A stretch of DNA of 64,000 nucleotides from Adiantum capillus-veneris (GCA_014529385.2 CM043963.1:71502412-71566411); one strand, 5' to 3'; counted from the stretch's first letter, positions 1-11,510 are shown. Made by a program: numbers and translations. Notes: generated from the letters alone by a model not told the origin.

Positions 1-351
1 ATCAATGTTGAGATGCCTGTGTTACATTGTGATAGCCAAAGTGCTATACAATTGGCAAAGAATCCAGTGTTTCATGCAAAGACAAAGCATGTGGATGTGA
101 AGCATTACTTCATTTGTGAGGTGCTTGAGGACAAGCGATTGCAGCTTGCCAAAATTCACACCACTAAAAACCATGCTGATCTTCTAACAAAGGGCTTACC
201 TTCAGATCAGTTTGCACATTCAGGCACTCATGGGCATTGGGTAGATGATCATGGTCATTGTCTACCTGTATTGTATATATATATATATATACATTGTCAC
301 CCCAGCTTAAAGGCACATTGTCCTTTAAGTGGGAGGTTGTTAGGGTGGTAA
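1..351 (+). pseudogene. 3' end of Copia polyprotein (RNase H), cut by window edge
   Basis: The frame open from base 1 encodes the end of a Ty1/Copia RNase H domain: HCDSQSAIQLAKN, then HAKTKHVDVKHYFI, then HTTKNHADLLTKGLP, in the order usual for Copia. RNase H removes the RNA strand during reverse transcription. The frame runs on to a stop at 349-351, but the last part (after about base 220) is probably the 3' untranslated end. It is followed by a polypurine tract at 327-337 and an LTR start at 338, which fits a plus-strand element whose body lies left of the window. Whether the missing upstream part is intact cannot be seen. Confidence 0.85.
327..337 (+). other. Polypurine tract of the Copia element
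   Basis: AAGTGGGAGGT sits directly before TGTTAGGG and after the RNase H coding region. It is the plus-strand primer site of the element. The same string precedes the 3' LTR of element C at 49519-49529. Confidence 0.75.
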
Positions 352-540
352 AGCCCAATGTGCCGCACCTAAGTGTCGGGCGGCCGGAGACTACCAGGAA
401 CTAACACTAACCATTCATTCTACATAAAAGAATAAGGACTCATAACCCTAACACTATTGTATTTGGAGTCCACCCAAACTTGTGTCTCCTCTCTTCTCCA
501 TTGCTGCACACACACACACACACGCTCTCGCACGCGCTCT
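338..540 (+). repeat. Start of Copia LTR, apparently interrupted
   Basis: The LTR begins TGTTAGGG right after the polypurine tract. Its expected inverted end CCCTAACA occurs at 446-453 and again at 3804-3811, just beyond a LINE. The second match suggests that the LTR was interrupted by the LINE and ends at 3811. The first would give an LTR of only 116 bp. No second LTR copy is in the window to settle the boundary. A (CA) run lies at about 508-523. Confidence 0.5.
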
Positions 541-3500
541 TCATTTAAAAGATGTTTCCATTGTCAAAGAAGATAGGTATAAATGCTACTTATGGCTGAA
601 AATCAGCCCACCCACTGGTCAAGTCATGTTTGTGGTTGGTTGCTACATTCCTCACTATGACTCCAACTTTTATGCTCGCTTGGATATGGATATAGATGAG
701 CCCTTTGTTGAACTAGAAGAAGACATTGCTCATTATAAGGACCAAGGTGAAGTCATTGTCTTTGGAGACATGAATGCTCACACAAATAGGTTACAACACG
801 ACACACAACAAGTTGACATGCCGCATGTCTCAAGAAGAATGGATGACCCATACATGTATAATCGAAGTTCTAATAATGCAAAAGAATTGGATCACTATGG
901 AAAGTCACTTCTACATATGTGCAATAGTACCGGAATGCTCATTGCAAATGGTGTATCTTTATGGCAAGGCACCAATGACTTTACATGTAGAAGGCACAAT
1001 GGTGATAGTGTGATCGACTATATGTTGTTTTCGGAAGTCACTATAGAATGCATACAAAGCTTTACACTTGGTGAATGGAATCCGGAATTGGATCATAGGA
1101 TGCTGTATTGAACTCAAGTGTGGTAAAAGACCCGAGCATGTAGCCTCCAATCATGATGTGAATCATTTGTACCTACGTCTAGACTTCAAACGAGCACTTA
1201 TATAAGCTGATATGGTGAACCAAATGTTAAGCACGATAGACCATCAAGAGAGCCCAACATTAGAATGCAAGTGGAAAGTTTTCAAAGAAGTAATTTGCTC
1301 TAGTGCGAGGGAATGCTTTTTGGTGAAACACATGTCTTGCAAAAGATCTAAGAAAGGTAGCATCAAGAAGAAATGGTTCGACATGGAATGTAGTCAAGCC
1401 CGAAAACACTTGCTAAGGTTGGATGCAAGCAAAGATAAGGAAGGTTACTTAGAACATTCACACACATACAAAGAACTTGTTCAAAAAAAGAGGAGAAGGT
1501 GGGAAGTCAAAAAACAACTTCTTTTAGCGCAAGAGAAAGCACATGCATGTGGCAAGTTTTAGCAAAATCCAAAAGGCAAGCGTGTTGAGAGCTTTGGTGA
1601 CTTGACTCTTGAGGATATGTATACACATTTCAAGAACCTCTATGAGTAACCCAATATTGATAAGATGGAGTGTTGTAGCTCCCTTCCGTTTATGCCTCCC
1701 TTCTTTACCATTGAAGATGTATGTTGCGTGCTTGAGAAACTTGCTACCCGCAAGGCAGGGGACCTTCAAGGTGTCAAGGCTGAAATGATTAAATGGACAA
1801 GCAAGAAAACACGATATTGGATATGTGATATGTTTAACCTTGCACTTCAGCATGGCATGCCTCATGATTGGAGTGAAAATTGGATTAAACCTTTGCACAT
1901 AGGAGGAGATGTAAACAATGTGAAAAACTATCGCACTATAATGGTTGGTTCTTTGATGGCAAAGTTATTTGGATGTATCATGGAGATGAAGATTAGTGAA
2001 TGGGCTGAAAAGAACGGTAAACGTACGCTAGGCCAAGCTGGTTTTCGAAAGCATCATAGCACTATTGATCACCTTGTCACTCTTTGAGTTCTTATGGAAG
2101 CGTCTCGATTGAAAGGAAAAAAGTTGTATTGTTGCTTTGTGGATTTCAAGAAAGCTTTTGACATGGTACCACGAGGAAATCTTTGGAGACGTATGCAAAG
2201 CCTTCAAGTGCCGGGAGAATTTATGCATGCAGTCTTTCGCATCTACCAAAAAGTGATATGTCGACTACGTATGGGAGATGGAATTTCATAATTTTTTGCA
2301 AGCACCATTGGTGTCAAACAAGGATGCCCACTTTTCCCAACCCTCTTTGGGCTACTCATTGATGAATTGGAATGCATGATTCTTGATTTTATGCAACAAG
2401 AAGGCATAGAAGAGGTTAAGATCGGAAATACGGTGATCATGCTTTTGCTTTATGCCGATGATGTAGTGCTCTTGGCACATACCTTAGAAGATGCACAAAA
2501 GCTTATGAGTGTCTTGGAACACTTTTGCCTACATAGCGGGCTGATTGTGAATGGATCCAAAACCAAGGTTATGCTTGTAAAGACCCCCAATGATGAAAAT
2601 CCATACATTGTATACAACAATGAGCAACTTGAAGTGGTAGATAGCTTCAAGTACCTTGGCCTTGAGGCTCCATCCGATCATAGATGGAAGGATTGCGCAA
2701 TGCATCACTTGGAAGCCGGAAAGAGGGCTTATTATGCATTTGAGAACATGTGCAATGCTGGAGAGATCAAGTGTTGGGCTCTCAAAAAGTACCTCTTTGA
2801 CACATTGGTGACACTGGTGCTTCTTTATGGAGTGGAGGTGTGGGGTAGTAGCATTGGGAAGTCTACTTGGAAAGAGTTTGAGAATGTCCAAAAGCGTTTT
2901 CTCACCTACTTTTTCCAAGTCAAGACACAAACACCCTACATGCTCTTACTTCTTGAGTCCGGATCGCTTCCCATTGAGGTCTTGGGCATGCAAAGGGTTG
3001 TGGAGTACATGCTTAAGACACAACGTAGCCCTTTGTATCGACTTCCTAGAATCGCATATGTCCAAAAGACATGCAAGAGCAAAATACTAAGTTTGGGGTG
3101 GATGCTTGACATTAAGAAATGGTTTGGAAGATGGGATGCATGTCACTTGGTCAAGGATGCGTCGATCGACTCCCAAGTTAATGAGGCCTTCTTACAACGC
3201 CAATGTATCACGGCTTGGGAGAAATCCGGAGGTTCTCGCTTCAGCCATTACACCACACACATTGCCCCAAACTACAAATCTCTCTTCTTCTCCGAGCGCG
3301 GTAACCAAACCCACCCCTACATCCTTGAGCCCATCCCATTGAGTGCGATCCGGACCATTGCCTCCATTTGTCTCTATGCTGTGAGACAGAACGTTGGGGC
3401 ACTGACGAGGAGTCTCATCGACTTTGCACCTTATGCCCTCGTCAAGTGCGAGAGAGTGAATACCACACACTACTTGAGTGCTCAGCTTTTGACCACATTA

Positions 3501-3693
3501 GGTCCTCTTTTCCCCATATATTCAGCCATGATCTCTCCCTGCATACCTTCCTCTCCCAACCACAATGTGGACTCTCTATTGCGATGCTCATTTTAGCCAT
3601 TTTTGAGCATCGAGAGTCACTTATGTCCTCCACTCACATCATGTGACATGTTCATTTGGTCCCATAGGTCATATTTGACCTCCGAGGATGATA

Positions 3694-3699
<6 letters not shown>
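541..3699 (+). mobile_element. 5'-truncated LINE (non-LTR retrotransposon)
   Basis: An endonuclease domain, a reverse transcriptase and a C-terminal zinc motif follow one another on the plus strand with no LTRs. The endonuclease starts in mid-domain, at LKDVSIVKEDRYKCY, so the 5' end is lost, as is common for LINE insertions. The 3' end runs into a (TC)n tract at 3700-3750, which hides any poly(A) tail or target duplication. Confidence 0.8.
545..3646 (+). pseudogene. LINE ORF2: endonuclease / reverse transcriptase, broken
   Basis: The protein nicks target DNA and reverse-transcribes its own RNA at the nick. The endonuclease part (about 545-1111) shows VIVFGDMNAHTN and DSVIDYMLF, matching the GDFN and SxIDY motifs of exonuclease-endonuclease-phosphatase domains. 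The reverse transcriptase shows GQAGFRKHHSTIDHL, FVDFKKAFDMV, GVKQGCPLFPTLFGLLIDEL and the catalytic YADDVVLLA at about 2451-2477. The C-terminal CTLCP...HTLLEC (CX2C...HX4C) at about 3425-3495 is the zinc motif common in plant LINEs. It is broken by stops near 1111, 1562, 2085 and 2290, and by a frameshift at about 3370-3400 that separates the RT frame from the zinc motif. It is a dead copy. Confidence 0.88.

Positions 3700-3750
<51 letters not shown>
3700..3750. repeat. (TC)n microsatellite
   Basis: Perfect CT dinucleotide run of about 51 bp at the 3' edge of the LINE. Confidence 0.97.
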
Positions 3751-3753
<3 letters not shown>

Positions 3754-3811
3754 TATTATATCCCCCCCACCCCAATGAATGCTACTCTCTCTAATCCACA
3801 CTAACCCTAAC
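3751..3811 (+). repeat. Possible distal end of the interrupted LTR
   Basis: This short stretch ends ACTAACCCTAACA, the inverted complement of the LTR start TGTTAGGG at 338. It is most simply the far end of the LTR displaced by the LINE. It is low-complexity and the assignment is tentative. Confidence 0.35.
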
Positions 3812-3888
3812 ACCATAATGGCTCAAGCAATTAGGAAATTACAAGAGAAACAATTAATTACATAAGAATATTTGTACATTTCTATTTG

Positions 3889-4200
3889 TCAAATTTGCAA
3901 ATCAACAAAAGATACAAATTTTCCTCCAAATTTTACTTTTGGCACCAAAGAAAGGATTAGTATGGCTTGGTTTTCACTAAAGGTGGTAGCATTCAATTGG
4001 AGCTTTGTTAATGTGTGCTTGATTGTCAACATGCAATCTTCCTTGGCCTCTACCTCTAGGTTTATAATCTCCTTGTTCTTGTTCTCGGGGGTTGCCTCTT
4101 CCATGCCAATACTCAACTTCTGCAACAAACACCTCCTCTTCTAACATGATTGCTATTTTGTGAAAGTTCTTTTGCCGTACCAGATTTGAGAACAAAGTCG
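3889..4200 (-). pseudogene. Copia gag remnant
   Basis: Read on the minus strand it contains GRGQGRLHVDNQAH followed by IECYHL, resembling the basic RGRG stretch and the first half of the zinc knuckle of Copia gag proteins. The second half of the knuckle is eroded. Two overlapping frames (4195 to 3977 and 4128 to 3889) carry the parts, so there is a frameshift. No protease or polymerase follows. The minus-strand sequence from 4200 to about 4350 is lysine-rich and probably more of the same gag. Confidence 0.4.
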
Positions 4201-4553
4201 AATAATCTGTGCTTGTTGATATTGATCGGCTCTTTTATGAATTATACCTTGGTTTGAAGCTTCTTTTTTGCCTTTGGTATCTAGCTTTGTTTCTTTCTCC
4301 TTGACTCTTTGATGACCACTATTTTGCTTATGTAGCTTTTGTGTGTCTTCATCTAGGACACTACCTTCAGAATCACGATTGAAAAACTATCCTATTGGAG
4401 AGTAATATCTAAGATACTAGGAGCATCATCCCATCCTATTGAATTTTCGGGTCAGCCCCTGAACTTAAACTCTAGATCAACTCTAGGCCTCTTTCTTCTA
4501 TTTTTTCTAGTATCTATTACACAATTAGGTAGGCCTTAGATGAATTTATACAA

Positions 4554-4653
<100 letters not shown>

Positions 4654-4951
4654 CAAGACCAATACAAACATTGAAATATATACGTATCCACATATAAATA
4701 TAGATATATACAAATATACAAGTAATTATAAATACGCGTGTGTATATATACATTATGTGTACATGGATTTTTATATAATTTTGTAAATTTGGGAAAACCG
4801 CATTTAATTTTTGTGCCAAATGGCATGCAGTGACTCCTTCACTAGCCTTTCTCCATTTCATAATGGGTCAACTGCCGTTAAGTTTGCATTGAATGTATCG
4901 ATTTTATTTCTACCAGCCAATACTCATGTGCATTGACTTTCAAAATCTGAA

Positions 4952-5690
4952 GTGCCAGAGTGGAACAAAATAGAAGTATGTCAATTCGGACGACTCGCAT
5001 ATGCAACGGCCAAAGACAAAGGTGCGTTTATGGTCGTCTGTCAAGCTGATAATTATGCCATGGTTTGTGACTTATCAGGTGCTACTAGATGGCATGAGGA
5101 CCATAAAAACATTGTGGTCTGCAAGACACCAATCTTCAATAAACAAACCGGTACGGTGCGCCCATTGTTAGTCTCCGTAATGAGGAAAATGTCTCCTTTG
5201 CCAACACAAGCCATAGAGTTGCCTGGAGGAGGATAATTGGACAAAACAAGAAGATGGCACATCATTAAGAGGTATACTTTGGCATTTTGAAACTAAAAAA
5301 ATGATTTCTCAACTTCATTTGACCATGTTTGGTTTTGCAGGAGGTATGGAACACGTGCATGGATTTGTTTGAGAGTTGCTTGCACGGTACACAAACAAGC
5401 ATGATGTTGTGGTCCAATATGGAGGAGACTTTGGGGCACTAACATTTTTAGGGAGCTAGATGGATCAAATGGTTACAATATTTGAGGACAACGAGGAATT
5501 TTCCACCAAACTGCGTTCCATTTTGGATCTGCAAGCCCTTTGCCTTAGAGAGATGCAGGAGTGTGAAAAGAGGCACGTAGATGAGATGGATCATGCGACA
5601 GGGGAAGCTTCATTGGTGGGGCAGAAGCCAAGCATCATAGAGTTAGAACCACCAACCCATGCCTTAGAGTAGGAATGTCAACCTGAGCCC
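4952..5690 (+). pseudogene. Unrecognised gene fragment with a possible intron
   Basis: Two plus-strand reading frames, 4952-5236 (94 aa, DKGAFMVVCQADNYAMVCDL) and 5460-5672 (70 aa, LDLQALCLREMQECEKRHVDE), flank a segment that looks like an intron, with an AG/GTATAC-type donor near 5269 and a TTTTGCAG acceptor at about 5333-5340. A stop at 5234 precedes the donor in the first frame, so no intact product can be built. The second piece is charged and helix-prone. I recognise no domain. It could be a decayed host or transposase gene. Confidence 0.3.
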
Positions 5691-5904
5691 ATCATTATGC
5701 AGAATGTGAATTTTATTGTAACCCAATGTAAATGGCCACTTTTTAATTGTGATGTAATGGAAATATGTTTTTGTCCGGTTGTCTACTCTTGTAATTATTT
5801 GGATTTCTTGTCTTCTTATGAGCTTTTTGCAAATTGTGAGAAAGGGAAGAGATAGAGATAGAGAGGGAGAAATTCAGACAAGACAAAGATTAGAGGGAAA
5901 TTCA

Positions 5905-5907
<3 letters not shown>

Positions 5908-5959
<52 letters not shown>
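5908..5959. repeat. (GA)n microsatellite
   Basis: GA run of about 52 bp within a longer purine-rich stretch (5835-6000). Confidence 0.97.
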
Positions 5960-5961
<2 letters not shown>

Positions 5962-6554
5962 AATTTTTTTTGAGAAGAGAGTAAAAAGGGAGATGGAGAT
6001 AGTGATCTGTGGCACCTCTAGATATCTTTACATAATTATTGTGTGGAACGAGATTTTTAGAAATAGAATTGTCGACTCAAGATTCTGGGGGAAACTTTTT
6101 GGAGAGAGCCTTCTCAGGTAGTTTACCATCAGGTGCAACTTCTTGAAAAATGCTCTCTCTGAAGGTCGCTCCAAAAGCTCGCTCCATCCCTCAACTCATG
6201 CCTTAAAAGGTGGGCACTAGGTCCCTAATGGGGGTCTAGTGCCCCCATAAGTGGACTCTCCATTCAAAATTATTATCCTGACCTAGTGAGGGTTTGGAAG
6301 AAAGGTTACATACACCACTTCATGTATTTGAGAATATGGAAGGAAACCCTTTCTAAAGTTACCTTTCATTTACATGGATTTTTGGCAAAAAATGACTTGG
6401 GAAACTATCATGCAAGTAAAGAAGGGTGGTGATATCAATGTACCACCTTACACGAGTCCACTATCCCACTATCTTGACTCAAGCCTTGCATGGTGGGAGC
6501 AATCAAAAGAAAATTTCTTGCAGACCTGCCACCTTGCCCACCTCCCCCACTCCA

Positions 6555-7158
6555 TTAGGAAGAGAATGGGGTCAAGGAGGGCCTCTTTACTTTCCATGAG
6601 CTTATGGAGGTGATTAACATTTTGACGCGTAGGTATACGCCATTGTATTCTCTAAGAGAATAACTATTGCTTTCGTTGGAAGAGGACGAAGGTGAAGAAG
6701 AAGGAGAAGAGGGTGACCTCTTTCTTGCCTTTTTCTTTCTTTGTTTCCTAGGCTTCCCGTTTGGAAAGACGAGGAGAAGGACTATGGGTTGACCGTTTCC
6801 TCTTGGGAGGAGTTGGCAATAGTCTAGACCGTCGTCTTCATGGAGCCACATTTTTAGAGGAACTTAGGTACTTGCTTCTTTCTCGTTCTTTGGATTCATC
6901 CTCTCTTATAGGAGAGAGTCTTCTTTTGGGAGTCTCATCAAAAGACCTCCTAAACTCTCTCTCCTCTTGGGGAGGAAGGGAAATCCCATAAGCACGAAGT
7001 TGTCGGGTAACTTCGGCTTGCAAAGTAGGGTTGCCCATAGCTTAATGCAACCTAGTAACAAGATAATTGATAAACATGGGGGCATCATCATTAGCACCTT
7101 CATGTGCAAAACCAAAGTTATCAATGTTCATTCTACTCTCTTGGTTATTGTCAGCCAT
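6555..7158 (-). pseudogene. gag of a minus-strand LTR retroelement (element G)
   Basis: Minus-strand translation starts at an ATG at 7158 with MADNNQESRMNIDNFGFAHE, continues through FINYLVTRLH, meets a stop, and resumes with MGNPTLQAEVTRQLRAYGI and a basic, proline- and serine-rich tail. It begins about 400 bp downstream of a primer binding site at 7555-7566, as expected for a gag. Further frames to 6555 are serine/lysine-rich and out of phase. On the plus strand 6374-6613 (LDSSLAWWEQSKENFLQ) may be a separate gag-like shred. Whether it is Copia or Gypsy cannot be said, because no polymerase is attached. Confidence 0.5.
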
Positions 7159-7554
7159 GCTAATTACTTATGTGTTTACTTAGTGTATCCTTTGGCAATT
7201 TGAAACCTTAGTTGCTACTCTTAGCCTTTGAAAATAAACACTTAAGTATCTACACCCATGGATCAAATTGGTTAATTATAGAGAGTAGTGGAGTGAGTCT
7301 AACATAGCAGAATTGCCAAGGGATAGCTCCTTTTGGACTTCTTATGGCTCAATAATGGTAAAGCAGTAGGCAAGTCTAAAAAGACCCCATTATTAAGACC
7401 AAAGCTCTTTAAGTGTGAAACATATCCCACATAGTGGGCTCAACCAAACCGATAATAGATCCCACTCCCACTTACCCTAATATAATTAACAAAATCAACC
7501 ATGAATAGGCTACTTAAGGACCTCTCTTCTTAAGCATGAAAAGAGAAACCAAAT

Positions 7555-7566
7555 GCTTTGATACCA
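7555..7566 (-). other. Primer binding site of element G
   Basis: On the minus strand this reads TGGTATCAAAGC, one base from the initiator-Met site TGGTATCAGAGC. It lies one base inside the LTR edge at 7568. Confidence 0.65.
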
Positions 7567-7726
7567 ATGTAATGGGAATGGCCTATGAGCTTTGATAATA
7601 GAGGAATTAAGAGAATTAGAGTGAGTATTTTTTTGAGATCACTTTGAGAATATAGAGGGTGAACTTAATTGATGGTAGCAACATGAACATAGTACTTAAT
7701 TAACTTGGCATGAACAATACTTTTGC

Positions 7727-7727
<1 letters not shown>

Positions 7728-7787
<60 letters not shown>
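7728..7787. repeat. (GA)n microsatellite
   Basis: Perfect GA run of about 60 bp. Confidence 0.97.
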
Positions 7788-7792
<5 letters not shown>

Positions 7793-8311
7793 GACAACAT
7801 GACAATAGTTGAGGACTAGATTTACTTGGAGCCAATCCCCCCTCCAAAAGGCGTTTGTATTATAGATTCTCCCATCAAGAGAGACTTGGTACAATAGAAT
7901 CTTTGTGTTCCTTGTGACCTTGGTGATGCTATGAAGATGGAAAGCTTCATGCATCACGAGCATAACATAAACTTTGCAAAAAGCATTAACTATCCCAAGC
8001 CTCAGTCCCAAGGCCTCAAACACCTTCGAAGGTGGAGAGAGATAGCGGGTAATGAGGGTATGGAAGAGGAAGAAGAAACATTCCATAGAAGAAAGAAATA
8101 GTTTCTCACTTATCATCACTCTTCTTGCTTAGAATATCATAATAGCATAGTAATGAAGATGAAGAAGATGGCAAGATTAAGCATTGAAGCATGGCTCTTG
8201 GTTGGATTTGCATTCCATAGCCAAGAGTGTTGGTGTAGGCTCTCCACTTCTCAACAAACTTGGAGAAGGAGATGGAGCTCTTGCACTTTGCACTCCACAC
8301 AATGAGAGAAT

Positions 8312-8336
8312 ATGTGTGTGTGTGTGTGTGTGTGTG
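8312..8336. repeat. (TG)n microsatellite
   Basis: TG run of about 25 bp. Confidence 0.95.
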
Positions 8337-8400
8337 AGTATACCCCCCTCTCATGCTTGGTCCACATCCCTCTCTCTCTCTTTCTCTAGTAATATTTAAT

Positions 8401-9222
8401 TATTTCATTTGGACATGTCCTCTTTTTTCTCTTTGAGAGAAAGAACTTAATTATTTATTTTTATGTATCTAAATTCTTATTGGGCCCCTTTAAAACCTAA
8501 CCAATAGCATTCAAGCACATCATGAGGGCCCATGTGGATGATCATTTGAATATGTGTATTTTATGCTTATTAAGTCATTGGTTGAATTGAATACTTCAAG
8601 TACTTATTCAATCAAGAAAGCATATGTCTTTATGCTTCTTAAGTCATTTGTTTTGAATTGAATACTTCATGCCTTAGTCAATCACGCATGGAACTCTTTA
8701 TGCCTCTTGAGACTTTATCTTTGAATTCAACATTTCAAGAACCTTAGTCATTTTATGCATAAAATCAACTCAGGCTTTGGGCAAGGTTCCCACAACCACT
8801 TTAAACATCTTAGCACCTCATGCTTGGGTAGTATTCCCACTTCGAGGTTAGCCCTAGCTTGCGTAAGGTCAAAGGATTTTTTAACACTATTTTTTGGAGG
8901 TCTTTAATGAAGCTAACCCTAAGGTCTTTTAAGCTCCATTAGATGCACATTGCTCTTTGATAGACTACCTCTATTTGGACCCCTTTTGAGATGTAACCAT
9001 CTCTCCTGTTGGTCCCTTGATGAGGTAAATCTTGAAGCACTTATTGCAGATTTCTCTTTGATAGACCGTCTCCTTTTGGGCCCCTATTGAGATGCAACCA
9101 TTTCTCCTTTTGGTCCCCTATTGAGATAGGTCTAGAAGCACATATATATATCCTAACTCTTGTTCCCCTTTTATCTTCCCATATTAAGTGATCAGTTTAA
9201 TATGAGAAATCATTTGGTAAAG
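8401..9222. other. No gene seen
   Basis: AT-rich sequence with loosely repeated phrases: AAGTCATTTG / GAATTGAATACTTCA between 8570 and 8680, and CTCTTTGATAGAC...TTTTGGxCCCC...GAGATGxAACCAT at about 8950-9010 and 9050-9110. These look like decayed tandem duplications. Confidence 0.5.
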
Positions 9223-9654
9223 TTATATATTATATTTTATGACACGAATATATTTTATGCATTGGTAGGTTGCTTTGGTGCCTAATAACATCTCCACATG
9301 TATCCCCAAATACTTGAGGTCATCAGTAGTTAAGTTCTTCATAGCTGGGTTTATTGCTTTGTCATCATTGGTTAGACACCATTCTTGAACTCTTTCCAGT
9401 AGTTGGACACATCTAGGATGTGGGGGTAATTCATACACTATGTGATCATGGTAACTAACAGATTTCCAGTCATGAACCATTTGTCTGGCTCCTACATATA
9501 ACATATGAAACATCTCCAAATCCAAATAGACTGAGTCATCATCTAAGTACTTTGGATCTGGAGGTGCTTCTACTTGTGGTTGCTTTTCACTTAAACTTCC
9601 ATCTATATCTCTTTCTCTCTTCATGGTGCATACATGCACCCAAAATAAGAGCAA
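9223..9654 (-). CDS. Unrecognised protein, 143 aa
   Basis: An uninterrupted minus-strand frame. Translation from the internal Met at about residue 11 (MKRERDIDG) is as likely as from the first. The composition looks like real protein (DDDSVYLDLEMFHMLYVGAR, then HPRCVQLLERVQEWC), with mixed charged and aromatic residues and no low complexity. I recognise no domain. Its 5' flank (about 9625-9722) is repeated at 10770-10870, so it may belong to a repetitive element. It could also be a captured host exon. Confidence 0.35.
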   Translation of the reverse strand: MLLFWVHVCTMKRERDIDGSLSEKQPQVEAPPDPKYLDDDSVYLDLEMFHMLYVGARQMVHDWKSVSYHDHIVYELPPHPRCVQLLERVQEWCLTNDDKAINPAMKNLTTDDLKYLGIHVEMLLGTKATYQCIKYIRVIKYNI

Positions 9655-9889
9655 CTGCTTTTCACTTTAACTCTTAGAATAATATGTAAAGGGACTTCTA
9701 TTTACATTGCCTCTTTTGAATGGTTGTCGAGAATAAGTCATAAGTAAATTTGATTACGTCTCCCCAATCTTGGAAAAATAAAAAGCCTTTCAAAACATCT
9801 TAAGTGCTAAGTGAAGGGTGAGTTTAGGAAATGAAAAGACCCATGAAGGTGGAAAGTCAAAAGGCTTTTTGTTCCATATAAAGAGGTGA

Positions 9890-10190
9890 TCCATTTCACA
9901 TTGGTATATTTGTGTTTTTTCTACTCTTGTTTTGCCTTAAGGGTTTTCTTCTCTTTAAGGTGTTTTTGCACTGTGTACTTACACTATGTAGGTATTGAAT
10001 TTTTTTTGAAGCCATTAGGAATATCTTATATTAGGTAAAATAATCCCCTTCACATTGGTATATTTGTGTTTTCTTCTCTTTTGTTTTCCTTGGAGTGTTT
10101 TCTTCTCTTTAAGGTGTCTTTGCACTGTGTACTTGCACTATGCATGTAGTGATTTTATTTTTTTTGAATCCATTAGGATTATATTCTATT
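9890..10190 (+). repeat. Two-copy imperfect tandem repeat, period about 150 bp
   Basis: The phrases CACATTGGTATATTTGTGTT, TTTTCTTCTCTTTAAGGTGT, TTGCACTGTGTACTT and TTTGAAxCCATTAGGA occur in the same order in 9895-10025 and 10050-10185. No coding content is seen. Confidence 0.75.
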
Positions 10191-11229
10191 TATTTGATAA
10201 ATTTTTGGTGATGATCAAATCTCTAACAAATAAAGAGACAAAAGGCAAATATTCATTCAATATACAGAAGGCAAATATTCATTCATATTGATTAAGAAGA
10301 ATTGTTGATACCTAGTATGGTGTTTACTGTTTTGCTTCTTGTTTATGTTGTTCTCTTTATATGTTGTGATTATTCAATCAATTGTTTTGTTGAAATTTAT
10401 TTGATTTAATGAATTGAAGTTGTGTTGGAAGTGTTGGAAAGATATCATGAAACCAATTTTATTAGAGCATGAATTAAAATAAGATAAATATACAAAAGAT
10501 AAAAGAGCATGAGCTATGCAATCAAGAGTGTGTATGCCATAATTTAAGAAATAAAAGTAGCATAAAAGAGGGCAAAAGTGTGTTTTTTACAACTTTTCTC
10601 TAGTGGAGGTTTTGATAGCTTCATTGGCTTCAAAAGGGGATTAAACGTCAATCACCTGGTTCAAATTCTTTTAGAGTACTCTTCTTTCTTGTGGAGGGTC
10701 AAGAAGATGATTCTTGCTAGAAAAGTGCGATGCACAAGAAGACGCAATTGTGGATTTTGTTTCTGTCTTCCTCCTTGCATGCATGCACCCAAAATAGAAG
10801 TGGTTGCTTTTCACTTAAAACTCTTTGAATAGTATGTAAATAGAGTTCTATTTATATTGCTTCTTTTGAATGGATTTGTAGAATAAAAAATTAGCAAAAT
10901 TGATAAAATGTTCAAAAATAGTAATAGTAATAACAATCCTCCCCAATAGAGAAGCAATTTCCCTCAGTTGTAAAAAATTAGAGAAAACTAGGAATCTTCA
11001 AAATTTGTGTGGAGACAAGGCAAACCTCCACACGATATTGTTGAATCAAGTAAATCACTCTAAAAACTTCGCATTGCTCATCATAATAGTTTGAAAAGAG
11101 GAAAGAAAAAAGCTAAGTGCAATCCACATATCAAAATATCTATGAAACCAAAAGAGATATTTGTTAGCGGGCCCTCTAACAAAGACAAGAAGAGCATGAT
11201 AAGAGTAAAAACTAATCACCTTTTACATT
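10191..11229. other. No gene seen
   Basis: AT-rich, with only short frames (10578-10832 and 10900-11094) that show no recognisable domain. The stretch 10770-10870 is a diverged copy of 9627-9722. Confidence 0.5.
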
Positions 11230-11510
11230 GTTCAAAGGGAAAAACCTCAGCCAAGTACTTCTCTAAATGATGCATTAAATGGCTATCAAAGGGAAAACCT
11301 CAGGTCTCAAATACTATAGACTAATGGTCAAAGGGTAAACCTCAACATAAAATTACCATCAAATGAACTATCAAAGGACAAAACTCAGGTATGAATACCA
11401 CAATCATCAGTCAATGGGAGAACCTCGAGTAAAGAATAGAAACTTTCAACTTTTAGAAGTTTGATATGCTTCTAGGATACTAGGATGAGAGGGGGAAACC
11501 TCTCTTGCAT
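11230..11510 (+). repeat. Degenerate interspersed motif AAAGGGAAAACCTCAG
   Basis: Variants of CAAAGGGAAAACCTCAG occur at about 11236, 11297, 11329, 11378, 11413 and 11491, with uneven spacing of 30-80 bp. Similar AAAACCTCC...GAGGGAAA strings occur in the LTR of element A (about 16262 and 50942), so this may be a decayed LTR or a promoter repeat region. Confidence 0.6.

Larger units (their letters stand above)
7568..8400 (-). repeat. Putative LTR region of element G
   Basis: The edge TGTAATGGGAATGG lies next to the primer binding site, giving a minus-strand LTR that ends ...CCCATTACA. The outer end is not defined, because no second copy is present; 8400 is a soft limit. The region contains a (GA)n run at 7728-7787 and a (GT)n run at 8312-8336. 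ORFs inside it have no recognisable domain. Confidence 0.45.
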
